Shown here: positions 43,374 to 53,272 of the stretch, piece by piece
Layout of the letters: each line of letters opens with the position of its first letter
Numbering within the stretch: the first letter of the stretch is position 1
Source: Neoactinobaculum massilliense
GTDB taxonomy: Bacteria; Actinomycetota; Actinomycetes; Actinomycetales; Actinomycetaceae
DNA: 64,000 bases
Assembly: GCF_900604955.1 (NCBI RefSeq)
Contig: NZ_UWPE01000001.1
Location: 310,001-374,000, forward strand
Direction of reading: 5' to 3'
The notes under the pieces: model-generated
What the model was told of the DNA's origin: nothing
Seen by the model: the letters and a program-made list of their open reading frames with translations, nothing else
Databases searched by the model: none
Made by a program: the position numbers and the translations under genes

Positions 43374-45851
43374 ATGACAAGCGATGCGATGAAAGAAACG
43401 CTGGAGCGCCTTCGCCAGCGAGTCCGTGAAAATGCGGCTAAAGCTCAGGCCACACTACCTTCGCCGCGGCCGGTTGCACGCCCCGGTACTAACCCGGAGG
43501 CAGCCGCACGGATACTGGACGGATTGAACCCGCAGCAGCGTGACGCCGTCGTCCATGATGGTGGCCCACTACTGGTGGTGGCCGGAGCCGGGTCTGGAAA
43601 AACCCGCGTTCTCACCTCACGAATCGCCTACCTCATCGCGACCGGACGGGCGCGGCCGGCAGAAATTCTGGCCATCACGTTCACCAATAAGGCCGCTAAG
43701 GAGATGCGGGACCGACTGGGCGGGATGCTCGGCGGCCTCTCGCGCGCCATGTGGATCTCCACCTTCCACTCGGCATGTCTGCGGATTCTGCGGGCAGAAC
43801 ACGGGGCGCTTGGGATTCGCTCCACCTTTACCATCTATGATGCGCAGGACTCGCAGCGCCTCATGAGCATGGTGTGCCGGGAGGATGGTATTGACGTGCG
43901 TGCCTTCCCGGCGAAGACGCTCTCGCGCCAGGTTTCGGACCTCAAGAATGACCTGGTCACCCCGGACCAGCAGGCAGAGCGGGCGACGGACCCGGCGGGC
44001 AGGGCGCTGGCCCAGGCCTACGAGGGTTACCAGCGGCGGCTACAGCAGGCCAACGCGATGGACTTTGATGATCTCATCATGCGCACCGTGCAACTACTTC
44101 AGGATCACCCGGATATCGCCGCGCGCTACCGAACGCGTTTCCGCCACATTCTGGTGGACGAGTACCAGGACACGAACCACGCCCAGTACGTGCTCATCAA
44201 GACGCTCACGGGGGAGGGGCCGGATCGCTCGGACCTCACCGTGGTCGGTGACGCGGACCAGTCCATCTATGCTTTTCGCGGTGCCACCATCCGCAACATT
44301 GAGGACTTTGAGGAGGATTTTAAGGATTCCACCTCGATCCTCCTGGAGCAGAACTACCGCTCCACCCAGTCCATCCTCACGGCCGCAAACGCCGTTATTG
44401 CCCACAATCAGCATCGCCGTGCCAAGAACCTGTGGACGGATCGTGGGACGGGGGAGAAACTGGTGGGCTACGTGGCGGATTCGGAAGCCGATGAAGCCAG
44501 TTTTGTCACCACGGAAATTGACCGGCTGCGCGATGAACACGGCTACCAGTACGGGGACTTCGCCGTGTTCTACCGGACTAATGCACAGTCCCGCGCGCTG
44601 GAGGAGATGTTCGTGCGCGCGGGTATCCCGTATCGGGTGATCGGCGGCACGCGTTTCTATGAGCGCCGTGAGATTAAGGATGCGCTGGCCTACCTGCACG
44701 CGATCATTAACCCGGATGACACGGTGTCGCTTCGTCGCATTCTCAACGTGCCGCGCCGCGGAATCGGCGCGAAGAGTGAGGAGGCGCTGGCACTTCACGC
44801 AACGCGCTGGAATGTGTCCTTCGGGGAGGCACTGGCCGATGTGGCTCATCCGGGGGAGCGCGGCGAGGTACCCGGACTCACCAAGCGGGCACGCGCGTCC
44901 ATGGCGGCCCTGTCTGACATTATTGCGGCCTCCCGCGCTGAGGCGGAGGCGGGCGCGGCGCCGGCGGACGTGTTGGATAAGATCCTTGACGAATCGGGCT
45001 ACCTGGCCGAACTGCAGGATTCGAAGGATCCGCAGGATGAATCGCGGGTGGAAAACCTGGCCGAGCTGCACTCCGTGGCCACGGACTACAGGGTGGAGGA
45101 ACCGGAGGGTACCGTGGCCACCTGGCTGGACCGCATCTCCCTGGTATCAGATTCCGACAAGCTGCCGGACGGCGCCGCGGGAGAAGGCGAAACCACCCTC
45201 ATGACGGTTCACACGGCCAAGGGGCTGGAGTTCCCGGTGGTGTTCGTCACCGGCCTGGAGGACGGCACCTTCCCGCACATGCGCTCCCTTGGCGATCAGC
45301 GTGAACTGGCCGAGGAACGCCGCCTTGCCTACGTGGCGCTCACCCGAGCTCGCGAGCGGCTCTACGTCACCCGCGCTGCAACGCGATCCTCCTGGGGCGC
45401 ACCGCAGGAGTTACCGGCCTCCCGATTCCTCACAGAAATTCCGCCGGAGGTGATTGTGTGGCGGCGTGAATTCTCCAGCCAGGACCAACTGCGGGCCGGA
45501 GGATATCGGGGTTCTTCCTATTCGCGCCGTTTTGATAAGGGGCACGGGTATGGACACGGTGGCGGAAGCTTCGAGGATGATGCGTTCGACGGCGCCCCCG
45601 TGCTCGGTTCGGGCAAGCAGTTCCACGGCGGCAAGCTCGGGGTGAGCCAGCCGACCGATCCGCCTGCCTCCGCCTCCACCGAGGAAGCGGGCATCAAGGT
45701 GGGGGATACCGTGCGTCACAAGAGTTTCGGGGTGGGCCGCGTGGTGAACTTCGAGGGCGCGGGCAAATCGGCCGTGGCGAAGGTGGCCTTCGCGAACGGC
45801 CAAACTAAACGGCTCATGCTGCGGTTCGCCCCGCTCACCAAGGTGGAGTAG
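43374..45851 (+). CDS. pcrA: ATP-dependent DNA helicase PcrA/UvrD
   Basis: SF1A 3'-5' helicase for nucleotide excision repair, replication restart and removal of RecA. 825 residues. Q-motif LNPQQRDAV, Walker A VVAGAGSGKTRVL near residues 67-79, motif Ia TFTNKAAKEM, motif II VDEYQDTN, motif III GDADQSIYAFRGA, motif IV NYRSTQ, motif V MTVHTAKGLEFPVVF, motif VI VALTRARERLYV. A C-terminal linker rich in Gly/Tyr leads to a Tudor-like PcrA tail (VGDTVRHKSFGVGRVV), which in homologs binds RNA polymerase. Directly followed by the pseudouridine synthase gene without a gap. Confidence 0.96.
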   Translation: MTSDAMKETLERLRQRVRENAAKAQATLPSPRPVARPGTNPEAAARILDGLNPQQRDAVVHDGGPLLVVAGAGSGKTRVLTSRIAYLIATGRARPAEILAITFTNKAAKEMRDRLGGMLGGLSRAMWISTFHSACLRILRAEHGALGIRSTFTIYDAQDSQRLMSMVCREDGIDVRAFPAKTLSRQVSDLKNDLVTPDQQAERATDPAGRALAQAYEGYQRRLQQANAMDFDDLIMRTVQLLQDHPDIAARYRTRFRHILVDEYQDTNHAQYVLIKTLTGEGPDRSDLTVVGDADQSIYAFRGATIRNIEDFEEDFKDSTSILLEQNYRSTQSILTAANAVIAHNQHRRAKNLWTDRGTGEKLVGYVADSEADEASFVTTEIDRLRDEHGYQYGDFAVFYRTNAQSRALEEMFVRAGIPYRVIGGTRFYERREIKDALAYLHAIINPDDTVSLRRILNVPRRGIGAKSEEALALHATRWNVSFGEALADVAHPGERGEVPGLTKRARASMAALSDIIAASRAEAEAGAAPADVLDKILDESGYLAELQDSKDPQDESRVENLAELHSVATDYRVEEPEGTVATWLDRISLVSDSDKLPDGAAGEGETTLMTVHTAKGLEFPVVFVTGLEDGTFPHMRSLGDQRELAEERRLAYVALTRARERLYVTRAATRSSWGAPQELPASRFLTEIPPEVIVWRREFSSQDQLRAGGYRGSSYSRRFDKGHGYGHGGGSFEDDAFDGAPVLGSGKQFHGGKLGVSQPTDPPASASTEEAGIKVGDTVRHKSFGVGRVVNFEGAGKSAVAKVAFANGQTKRLMLRFAPLTKVE

Positions 45852-46880
45852 GTGCGGCGGAGCGGACCCAAGCGGCGCGGCATTAACGCCAGCCCATTCA
45901 CGGTGAGTGACTGGAGAGAGGAACTGGGATTCGCACCCGGGGCGGCGGTGGTACCGCGGACCATTGCACTCGCGGAGGCACTGCGGGCCCGGTTCGACGC
46001 CGCTGCCGTTGCGGGCGGGCTCGCGCGCGGCGACGTCGTGGACGAGAACGGTGTTCCCCTGAGTGGAGAGACGCGTGTGGTACCGGGACAACGCGTATAT
46101 ATTTTCCGGCCGGTGCCGGACGAGCCGGCCGAGCCGATCATGCTTGACGTACTGGCACGCGGGGACGGATGGATGGCCATCGATAAGCCGCACGGCCTGG
46201 CCACGATTCCACGCGGAAATCACGTGGCCCGCTCCGTCACGGTGGCGGCGCGGCGACAGTTCCACAATGACGAGATCCAGGCCGCCCACCGGTTGGATGT
46301 TCTCACGGCGGGCGCACTGCTTCTGGTGACGCGGCCGGCCATGCGTGGGGCACTCCAGCGCCTCTTTCAGGAGCGGCGCGTGGACAAGTGCTATGAGGCG
46401 CTGGCGCGACTTCCGGAACACGGGTGGGAGGCGCTCGCGGGCGGCGTCGTCCTAGACCTGAAAATGACTAAGCGCGCTGGGTCCCTGCGGGCCACCGTGG
46501 AGCCGGGGGTGGCGAATTCTCGCACGCGCATCCGCCTGGTGGAGGTACGCGGGCACACCGGGCGCTTCGAGGTGGTACCGGAAACGGGCCGAACACACCA
46601 GATTCGCCTGGCCATGGCGTACATGGGCCTGCCAATTGTGGGTGATCCGCTGTACGGTGGGCGCTCGGACGTGACTGGCGGAGCAGAGACAGGCGTGATG
46701 GGCGGAGCAGCGGCAGACGCGGGCAGCAAAGATCCTCCACCGGGCCGTGATATTGCGGGAGAATGTCCCCTGCAATTGGTGGCACGCAGTATGGGGTTCG
46801 CGCAGCCGGGTGACGGCCGGCGGATTCGCATCGAGAGCCGAATGAGACTGGATTGGGAAGCTGGGAGGGGAGCGGTATGA
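45852..46880 (+). CDS. RluA-family pseudouridine synthase
   Basis: 342 residues. The catalytic motif HRLDVLTAGALLLV (Asp of HRLD) near residue 142 plus GRTHQIRLAMAYMGLPIVGDPLYG are family hallmarks. The N-terminal part has a GAAVVPRTIALAEALRARF region in place of a clear S4 domain. Closest in type to the RluA/TruC branch acting on rRNA or tRNA. The GTG start is immediately after the pcrA stop. Odd: a Gly/Ala insertion near residues 275-300 (SDVTGGAETG...GGAAADAG), encoded by an imperfect GGCGGAGCAG repeat, between the YG of the substrate pocket and the C-terminal helix. RNA target not assignable. Confidence 0.88.
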   Translation: MRRSGPKRRGINASPFTVSDWREELGFAPGAAVVPRTIALAEALRARFDAAAVAGGLARGDVVDENGVPLSGETRVVPGQRVYIFRPVPDEPAEPIMLDVLARGDGWMAIDKPHGLATIPRGNHVARSVTVAARRQFHNDEIQAAHRLDVLTAGALLLVTRPAMRGALQRLFQERRVDKCYEALARLPEHGWEALAGGVVLDLKMTKRAGSLRATVEPGVANSRTRIRLVEVRGHTGRFEVVPETGRTHQIRLAMAYMGLPIVGDPLYGGRSDVTGGAETGVMGGAAADAGSKDPPPGRDIAGECPLQLVARSMGFAQPGDGRRIRIESRMRLDWEAGRGAV

Positions 46881-48232
46881 ACAGGTCGCGGCATCGGTGG
46901 GCGGTAGCACTGGCCGTGGTGCAGCCGTTCCTACTCAGCTGGTTGGTGGTGGTTGTGCTCACCCTGCTCTCCTATACGCTCACCGCCTCCTCCACCCAGT
47001 TGGGAACGGCCACATGGCAGGATGCGGCTCGCGTGGGCGGCTCGGCGTGGCTATTGGGCGTGGGTGCGCCCATTCGCGGCGAAAACGTCGAGGTGTCACT
47101 CATCCCGCTTCTGCTCAGCGCGGCGGTGCTGTGGGCCACCGTGCGGTTTGTGCGCCGGGTAGGGATTAAAGACCGGTGGGATTGGGCGGTGGCTGCCGGG
47201 GCGGGCGGTCTCACCGCATTGCTTATTCGAGCATTGTCCCTCCCCGGTTCCTCGGTGCTGGGCGCGGCCGTGGGCGGTGGTGTGCTTGCCGTCGTGGCCG
47301 GTGCCTGCGCGCTCGGCAGCTGGGTGGTGCCGCCACGTTTTGCCGCCTATGTAGCCGAGGGATGGCGAATAGCGCGCGTTATCTTGGCGGCGCTGGCCGT
47401 GATGGGCACGGTTGTGCTGGTGATTGCGTGTGTGACGGGGTGGGGCCGTATTACGGGCATTTACCGCGCCTACCTCACCGACGGCGCGGGGACCGTGTTT
47501 CTCACCGTGCTCCAGATGTGTTTCCTGCCGGCGGGCCTGGTGTGGGCGCTCGCCTACATGAGCGGCGCGGGATTCGCGGTGGGTGAGGGTGCCACATTCT
47601 CCGCCCTCGGCTCCACCGGCGCACCGCTTCCCGCCATCCCGTTCTTTGGTGCCCTGCCCAGCCCGACCACGCATGCCGGTTGGCTGGTGGTACTGCTGGT
47701 TGCGGCGGGCCTGCAGTGGGGCGCCTGGGAGGCGCGGCGTGGCGTGCGCATCACAGACACATGGCCGGGACTCAGTGGCGCACTCATCATTGAAACCCTC
47801 GTGGTGGCCGCGGCCGGCGCACTAACTCGCGGCGGCATAGGTACGGGCCGCATGATGCAGATGGGTGCCTATGGCCCGCTGCTCGCCGGGGCGGTGCTAC
47901 TAGAAACATTCGTCCCTATGCTCGCCGTGGTGGGCGGTATTGAGGCGTGGGAGTGGTGGTGGGCGCGCGTGCGCAGTGAGCCCGCCACGGCACCTTCCCC
48001 TGATGACGCCGTAGCGAGCGCTTCCGCCGCGCTTGCGGTTCCGGGTGGTTCCGGTGTTTCGCCGGATGCCGAGAACGCGGATGGCGAAAACACGGATGCC
48101 GAGCCCGCGGGGACTGTCGAGGCCGGGACGGCAGAAATGCCCGCAGCCGACGACGTTGTGGAAGACGGCACGAAAACGGATACCGATAATACGGCGGAGC
48201 GAGCCGATAGCGCCGCGGGCGGGGAGGACTAG
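46877..48232 (+). CDS. DUF6350-type polytopic membrane protein
   Basis: 451 residues. About 10 hydrophobic helices in residues 1-375, starting QPFLLSWLVVVVLTLLSYTL, with a conserved-looking WLLGVGAPI segment and a GGIEAWEWWWARVRSEP end of the membrane part. The last about 75 residues are a soluble, acidic low-complexity tail (Asp/Glu/Ala/Thr). It resembles the DUF6350 family of actinobacterial membrane proteins, function unknown. The start overlaps the previous stop (ATGA), with GGGAGGGGAG upstream. Likely one transcript with pcrA, the synthase and the esterase. Confidence 0.7.
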   Translation: MNRSRHRWAVALAVVQPFLLSWLVVVVLTLLSYTLTASSTQLGTATWQDAARVGGSAWLLGVGAPIRGENVEVSLIPLLLSAAVLWATVRFVRRVGIKDRWDWAVAAGAGGLTALLIRALSLPGSSVLGAAVGGGVLAVVAGACALGSWVVPPRFAAYVAEGWRIARVILAALAVMGTVVLVIACVTGWGRITGIYRAYLTDGAGTVFLTVLQMCFLPAGLVWALAYMSGAGFAVGEGATFSALGSTGAPLPAIPFFGALPSPTTHAGWLVVLLVAAGLQWGAWEARRGVRITDTWPGLSGALIIETLVVAAAGALTRGGIGTGRMMQMGAYGPLLAGAVLLETFVPMLAVVGGIEAWEWWWARVRSEPATAPSPDDAVASASAALAVPGGSGVSPDAENADGENTDAEPAGTVEAGTAEMPAADDVVEDGTKTDTDNTAERADSAAGGED

Positions 48233-48234
48233 CG

Positions 48235-49566
48235 GTGTTCGGGCCCACCTCACCGCTACTCGCATGGTTGTGCGCGGCGGGAGCGCTCGCGCTTGCATGT
48301 GTCGGTGCGCATAACATGTCGTTGCGTCGGCCACTGGTGCGCGCCTGCAGTACCGTCCTGTGTCTACTGCTAGCCGGCATGCTCGTGGCGGCGGCGGGCG
48401 GCATTGCCGTCAACCGCTCGCTCGGCTACATGCCTACCTGGCAGTCCGTGGTATCCACTATCACCGGTACCGAAAACGGACCCGTGCGCGCCGTCGTCGA
48501 AAAAACCGCGCCCGCCTACACGGGGAGCGCCGCACCCATTCCGCAGCCCGAGGGCGCCGCCTGGCATACGCACTTCACCAAAGAACACAACGTACTTCTC
48601 ACCACCTTTACCGGGCCTGAGTCCGGGATCACGCAGCAGGTGCGCGTGTGGCTGCCCGCGGACTACACGCCGTCGCGCATGTACAAGGTGATTGTGATGC
48701 TCCACGGCTTCCCGGGGAATCCGTCGCGGATGGCACGCACCATGGATTTCGATCACGTGGTGCCGCGGAGCGCGCCGGGCACCATCGTGGTTATTCCCTC
48801 CCAGTTCCCGGATGCGGCCTCCCCGGACTGCCTTGATGTGGCCGGCCGGCCCGCCGTATCCACCTGGATTACCGACGACGTGGTGGGAATGGTGCGGGCC
48901 AATTTCTCCACCTCGGCGAACCGGGAGGATTGGGCGATCGGCGGCGCCTCCTACGGCGGATGGTGCGCGGGAGAGCTGGCACTCGCCCGTCCGGATAGGT
49001 TTGGTTCAGCCATTATGTTCTCCGGCTATAACCAGCCCGAAACGGGCTCCCTCACGCGTAGCACCGAGCTGCGCAAGGCATACACGATTACCAAGCTCAT
49101 GCGGGAATCCTCCTGGCCGCAGCGTTTCTACATCGCCGCTACCGCCCACGATCGAGACGCATACGCGCTGGTCACCGCCGCCGAAAATATTAATAATCCG
49201 GCCGTTGCTGTCACCACGCACGTGGATAGCCAGGGTGCCCACAACTGGAGTGTGTGGGCAAAGCAGGCGCCAGCCGCATTCACCTGGTGGAGTACCCACG
49301 CGGGACCAAGCAAAAACGGCGGTCACCCGTCACACTCACAGGGAGCGCTGCTCATGTGTGCGGCGGCCGTACTACTCGCGGCCGCTGTGCTGGGCGCCTC
49401 CGCGTGGCGCGGGGTCCGCTGGCGGCGAGGTACGCGCGCGCTCGCGGCCGCGGTGGGAGTAGTGGTGGTGGTGCTCGCCGTGCTCGGCGCGGTTAACACC
49501 GTGACGCTCACGGTACTGGGGTTTGAGGATATCCCGGCTCTGTTAGGACTGGTGGCGCCGGCGTAG
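48235..49566 (+). CDS. Membrane-bound esterase (alpha/beta hydrolase, antigen-85/EstD-like)
   Basis: 443 residues. Two N-terminal hydrophobic helices (about 6-25 and 38-58), an extracytoplasmic alpha/beta hydrolase domain (about 110-355) with nucleophile elbow GGASYGGWCAG (GxSxG), oxyanion region MLHGFPGNP and a late His in SQGAHNWSVW, then two C-terminal helices (about 365-435). It resembles the putative esterase family related to mycolyltransferases; it need not be a transferase here. GTG start 2 bases after the DUF6350 stop. The 3' end overlaps the convergent FAD oxidoreductase by 59 bases. Confidence 0.78.
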   Translation: MFGPTSPLLAWLCAAGALALACVGAHNMSLRRPLVRACSTVLCLLLAGMLVAAAGGIAVNRSLGYMPTWQSVVSTITGTENGPVRAVVEKTAPAYTGSAAPIPQPEGAAWHTHFTKEHNVLLTTFTGPESGITQQVRVWLPADYTPSRMYKVIVMLHGFPGNPSRMARTMDFDHVVPRSAPGTIVVIPSQFPDAASPDCLDVAGRPAVSTWITDDVVGMVRANFSTSANREDWAIGGASYGGWCAGELALARPDRFGSAIMFSGYNQPETGSLTRSTELRKAYTITKLMRESSWPQRFYIAATAHDRDAYALVTAAENINNPAVAVTTHVDSQGAHNWSVWAKQAPAAFTWWSTHAGPSKNGGHPSHSQGALLMCAAAVLLAAAVLGASAWRGVRWRRGTRALAAAVGVVVVVLAVLGAVNTVTLTVLGFEDIPALLGLVAPA

Positions 49567-50812
49567 CGCGATCCGACCGGGGCGTGGGCGTCTGGGTCAG
49601 GTCCGCCAGCGGCCGGCGCATCGCCCGCCGCGCCCTACTGAGCGCGTGCGGCGCGTCGACGGTCAATACCCCGGTCACCTGTCCGTTCCGCCGCCACCGG
49701 AGCACGAGGGCGTCGTCCTGTGGAGCATCGCGCTCCGGCGCCACGCCTTCCGGGGCCTCACCGATGAAGCCGAGTGAATGACCAAACTGATCGGAGAACA
49801 CCTCCGGCGCATTGACGAATGCGGGCGGCTCGGTGCCCGTGATATCCGCACCCACTCGCTGCGCATCGGCGAGGGCCTGGGTCCAGTGGCCACCGGACCG
49901 CCACCCGCCGCTGTCTGCCACGGCCGCGGCATCACCGGCAGCGTACAGGCCCGGTACCGGTTTTCCGGCGGCAAGGACGCGGCCACACCAATCCACGGCA
50001 AGTGCGCCATGCGGGGAACGATCCACGCCCGCTGGCATAAACTCCAGCGCCGGCTCGGCGCCTACCGCTTGAATCACCACGTGATCCGCCGGTGCTCCGG
50101 GAAATACGGTGCCCAGATGAAGCGTGATGTGCCGCTCGTCCATCCACCCTCGCCACAGATCATCCACCGCGCCGTGGAATGCCCGTCCCAGCACGTGAGG
50201 ACTGCGCTCCCACACGGTGACATGCGCACCCCGGCGGGAGATCGAGTCACTCAGCTCCGTTCCGATCCACCCGGCACCCACGATGTCCACGCGGGTGCCC
50301 GCATGAATCCGGCTGCGCAGGTGCTCCGCCATGGCCAGCGTATAGAGCGGCGCGGCGCCGGGTACCGTGAGGCGCGGCCGGCTCCCGGTGGCCACCACCA
50401 GGGTGTCCACGTGCTCGGTGCCTGCCCCGGCGGTGGAAATCGGGGCAAAGGCGTCCCGATCCGTCCCGCTGAGCGTTTTCCGCTCAGCAACGTGTACATC
50501 CCAGCCGCCGGCGGCTCGGATGTCCGGTTGAGACGGGGCCGCATGGTGATGCGCTGCCAAATCCGCTGCCGGAGTCACCGCGGCCACGACGGCCGCGTGC
50601 ACGGTTACGTGGAGCTGTGCTAGGTCGCCCAGACCCTGCTCGGCTAGAGGCTGGTGGTAAGCATCGAATAGATGCTTGGAGAGCGGCGGGCGATCATACG
50701 GGGTGGTGCCCTCACCGTCCCACGCCACAATCCGGCCCGTAAAACCGCGTTCGCGCAATTCGGCGGCCACCCGCAATCCGGCGATGCCGGTCCCAATAAT
50801 CCCCACTGTCAC
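49508..50812 (-). CDS. FAD/NAD(P)-dependent oxidoreductase (ferredoxin-reductase-like)
   Basis: 434 residues. N-terminal FAD Rossmann motif VGIIGTGIAGLRVAAEL, YDRPPLSKHL typical of ferredoxin/rubredoxin reductases, a DTLVVATGSRPR turn, second Rossmann RVDIVGAGWIGTELSDSISRRGAHVTVWE for NAD(P)H, and GLYAAGDAAAV (FAD ribityl contact). Partner ferredoxin not found nearby. GTG start with GAGGTA upstream. The overlap of its last 59 bases with the opposing esterase gene could cause transcriptional interference. Confidence 0.85.
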   Translation of the reverse strand: MTVGIIGTGIAGLRVAAELRERGFTGRIVAWDGEGTTPYDRPPLSKHLFDAYHQPLAEQGLGDLAQLHVTVHAAVVAAVTPAADLAAHHHAAPSQPDIRAAGGWDVHVAERKTLSGTDRDAFAPISTAGAGTEHVDTLVVATGSRPRLTVPGAAPLYTLAMAEHLRSRIHAGTRVDIVGAGWIGTELSDSISRRGAHVTVWERSPHVLGRAFHGAVDDLWRGWMDERHITLHLGTVFPGAPADHVVIQAVGAEPALEFMPAGVDRSPHGALAVDWCGRVLAAGKPVPGLYAAGDAAAVADSGGWRSGGHWTQALADAQRVGADITGTEPPAFVNAPEVFSDQFGHSLGFIGEAPEGVAPERDAPQDDALVLRWRRNGQVTGVLTVDAPHALSRARRAMRRPLADLTQTPTPRSDRATPAPPVLTEPGYPQTPVP

Positions 50813-50911
50813 GTGTTACCTCGATTCCATCGTGATGAGCATAGGCGGAAACGCGCCGAGAAACAGTGCCGCTACGTAGCCCGGCATTCGTCCACCACAC
50901 CGTTCGGCGGT

Positions 50912-50917
50912 TAGGGT
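50912..50917 (+). promoter_or_regulatory. Putative -10 element of the DUF3017 gene (leaderless)
   Basis: TAGGGT ends 6 nt before the ATG at 50924, and no Shine-Dalgarno is present. Confidence 0.4.
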
Positions 50918-50923
50918 GGACGC

Positions 50924-51193
50924 ATGGATAATCGTGAGGGCTACGGCGCCTGGCTCGTTGGTGCGGGCGTATGGGTGGCGGGTGCTGTGGCACTGGGCGT
51001 TTTCGCTGGCGCCCGAGTGGCCGTTTTCGCGCTGGCGGCACTACTGGTGATTGGGGCCGTGCTGCGTGCTGTCCCCGGGTGGGATGTGGTACCGCCCGTC
51101 CGACGCCGTTTCGTGGACGTAGCGTGCTATCTCGCGCTCTCGCTAGCCCTGGTACTTTTTGCTCGCTGGGCGGCCGCTCCACCCGTCATGTAG
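50924..51193 (+). CDS. DUF3017-type small membrane protein
   Basis: 89 residues with three hydrophobic segments (about 10-30, 32-48, 66-83) and a conserved-looking PGWDVVPPVRRRFVDVA loop. This matches the DUF3017 family of small actinobacterial membrane proteins; function unknown. In other genomes it often lies near folD or purH; here folD is about 7 kb away. Confidence 0.7.
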   Translation: MDNREGYGAWLVGAGVWVAGAVALGVFAGARVAVFALAALLVIGAVLRAVPGWDVVPPVRRRFVDVACYLALSLALVLFARWAAAPPVM

Positions 51194-51277
51194 GTCATGC
51201 TTGTGCGCCAATCCTCCCTCCTGTGACGTGCTGCACGCGGTTAGACTTTCTCTGCCGGCTTTACTTGAGGAGGAAAA

Positions 51278-52927
51278 ATGCCCGTTGATGCTACCCACAC
51301 CGCCGCCTGGCGCGAACTCCAGACGCTCCACGATGGGTTGAATGTTGATTTCCGCTCCTGGTTTGCCCAGGATCCCACCCGTGCGCAGCGCTTCAGCTTC
51401 CAGGCGGGGGACCTATTTGTCGACCTCTCCAAGGATTACCTTACCGACGAGGTACGCGCCGCGCTGCTGAGGCTCGCCGAACAGGTGGGCGTGGGCGAAC
51501 GCCGGGACGCGATGTTCCGTGGTGAGCACATCAACGTGACTGAGGACCGTGCGGTTCTACACACCGCGCTACGGCGCCCCGCAACCGACCAGCTCGAGGT
51601 GGACGGCGTCGACGTTGTCGCGGAAGTTCACGAAACCCTCGAGCGGATGTACGCGTTCGCGCGCAGGGTGCGCTCCGGCGAATGGACCGGCGTGACGGGC
51701 AAGCCGATTCGCACCGTGATCAACATCGGCATCGGCGGCTCCGACCTGGGACCGAACATGGCCTACGAGGCGCTCAAGGCCTACGTCAAGGATGGCCTGG
51801 AGGGGCGCTTCATCTCTAACATCGATCCCACGGACCTGGGGGAGACCCTCGCGGACGTGGACCCCGAAACCGTCCTATTCATCGTCACCTCCAAGACGTT
51901 CACCACGCTCGAAACCCTCACGAATGCGCGGGCGGCGCGGTCCTGGCTACTCGGCCAGCTGGCGGCGCGCGGCATCGAGACGGCGGACGCGGTGGCCAAG
52001 CACTTCGTGGCCGTGTCCACCAACCTGGAGAAGGTGGCCGAATTTGGCATCGATCCGGCCAACGCTTTCGGTTTCTGGGACTGGGTGGGCGGCCGCTACT
52101 CCGTGGACTCGGCGGTGGGTCTCAGCCTCATCCTCACCATCGGTCCGGCGAACTTCGCGGAGTTCCTGGCCGGCTTCCACGCCATTGACGAGCACTTCGC
52201 CACCGCGGCGCCCGAGGAGAACGTGCCGCTGCTCATGGGCTTGCTTAACGTGTGGTACTCGAATTTCTTCGACGCCGGTACCCACGCGGTGCTGCCGTAC
52301 TCGCAGTACCTGCACCGTTTCCCCGCCTACTTGCAGCAGCTCACCATGGAATCCAACGGTAAGCGGGTGCGCTGGGATGGCACGCCGGTCACCTCCTCAA
52401 CCGGTGAGGTGTTCTGGGGCGAACCGGGCACCAACGGCCAGCACGCCTTCTACCAGCTGATTCACCAGGGCACGCGCACGGTGCCCGCGGACTTCATCGC
52501 TTTCGCCAATCCCACGTTTGCGCTGGAGGATAACGGGCAGGATCAGCACGAACTGTTCCTGGGCAACTTCTTCGCCCAGACCAAGGCGCTGGCCTTCGGC
52601 AAGACGGCCGAGGAGGTGCGCGCGGAGGGGACGCCTGAAGCGATCGTGTCCGCCCGCGTGTTCCCCGGCAATAAGCCCACCACGTCCATCATGGCGCCGG
52701 CTCTCACCCCGCGGGTGCTCGGGGAACTGATCGCGCTCTACGAGCACATTGTGTTCACCGAGGGCGCCGTGTGGGGCATCGACTCCTTCGACCAGTGGGG
52801 AGTGGAGCTCGGCAAGCAGATGGCCCTCGACCTCAATCCGGCCGTCTCTGGTGATCAGGCCGCCATTGACGCGCAGGATCCCTCCACGAAGCAACTGGTG
52901 GAGTACTACCGCTCGCATCGACAGTAG
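51278..52927 (+). CDS. pgi: Glucose-6-phosphate isomerase
   Basis: Interconverts glucose-6-phosphate and fructose-6-phosphate. 549 residues, the long (E. coli-like) form. [79 protein letters not shown] and QWGVELGK with the catalytic residues in the usual places. TTGAGGAGGAAAA precedes the ATG. It feeds glycolysis and provides the fructose-6-phosphate used by GlmS. Confidence 0.97.
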   Translation: MPVDATHTAAWRELQTLHDGLNVDFRSWFAQDPTRAQRFSFQAGDLFVDLSKDYLTDEVRAALLRLAEQVGVGERRDAMFRGEHINVTEDRAVLHTALRRPATDQLEVDGVDVVAEVHETLERMYAFARRVRSGEWTGVTGKPIRTVINIGIGGSDLGPNMAYEALKAYVKDGLEGRFISNIDPTDLGETLADVDPETVLFIVTSKTFTTLETLTNARAARSWLLGQLAARGIETADAVAKHFVAVSTNLEKVAEFGIDPANAFGFWDWVGGRYSVDSAVGLSLILTIGPANFAEFLAGFHAIDEHFATAAPEENVPLLMGLLNVWYSNFFDAGTHAVLPYSQYLHRFPAYLQQLTMESNGKRVRWDGTPVTSSTGEVFWGEPGTNGQHAFYQLIHQGTRTVPADFIAFANPTFALEDNGQDQHELFLGNFFAQTKALAFGKTAEEVRAEGTPEAIVSARVFPGNKPTTSIMAPALTPRVLGELIALYEHIVFTEGAVWGIDSFDQWGVELGKQMALDLNPAVSGDQAAIDAQDPSTKQLVEYYRSHRQ

Positions 52928-53272
52928 CGGCCCAGCGCTGCACGACGTCGAAGCGGTCGCGTCACGTAACGGAGGCGTGGCCGCGGTGTTGTAGGACAGT
53001 GTGGCGGGTTGACGGCGCCGGGATGACTCCTGGCGCCGTTCGGGCACATGGCGGCGCGAACCGGTTATTCGCACGTGTGAAAAGAGATACACGGGGTGCG
53101 CTTTCGTCCGCCCGAAACCAAGCGGAGTCGCGAAAACTAGCGGAAGCTGCCGGCGTCGTTCGTGAGAAGGGTATATCTCACCTACCGGACCCCGTACCGC
53201 GGTGTCGGAGGTGGGACCTAAAGTGTGGGCCACCGGCTGTATTCGCCGGTCCAAGCCACGAAAGGAGGCGCC
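52928..53272. other. Intergenic region between pgi and the first permease
   Basis: 345 bases, no gene seen. It contains a probable pgi terminator (53012-53039), a variant ACGACGTC at 52942-52949, one GGCGTCGT motif (53152-53159), a TATATCTC stretch that could be a -10 (53172-53179), and a leader hairpin ACCGGC / GCCGGT (53232-53250) just before GAAAGGAGG. The hairpin might regulate the permease, but no known riboswitch class is recognised. Confidence 0.45.
53012..53039 (+). terminator. Probable terminator hairpin after pgi
   Basis: ACGGCGCCGGGA and TCCTGGCGCCGT pair over 12 bp (one wobble) with a TGAC loop; only TT follows. A stable hairpin without a T-run, 85 bases after the stop. Confidence 0.5.

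Noticed and set aside
53194-53202. GTACCGCGG upstream of the amino acid permease, resembling part of a T-box
   Set aside because: The rest of the T-box (TGG before ACCGCG, specifier loop, antiterminator) is not visible; GC-rich coincidence is more likely.
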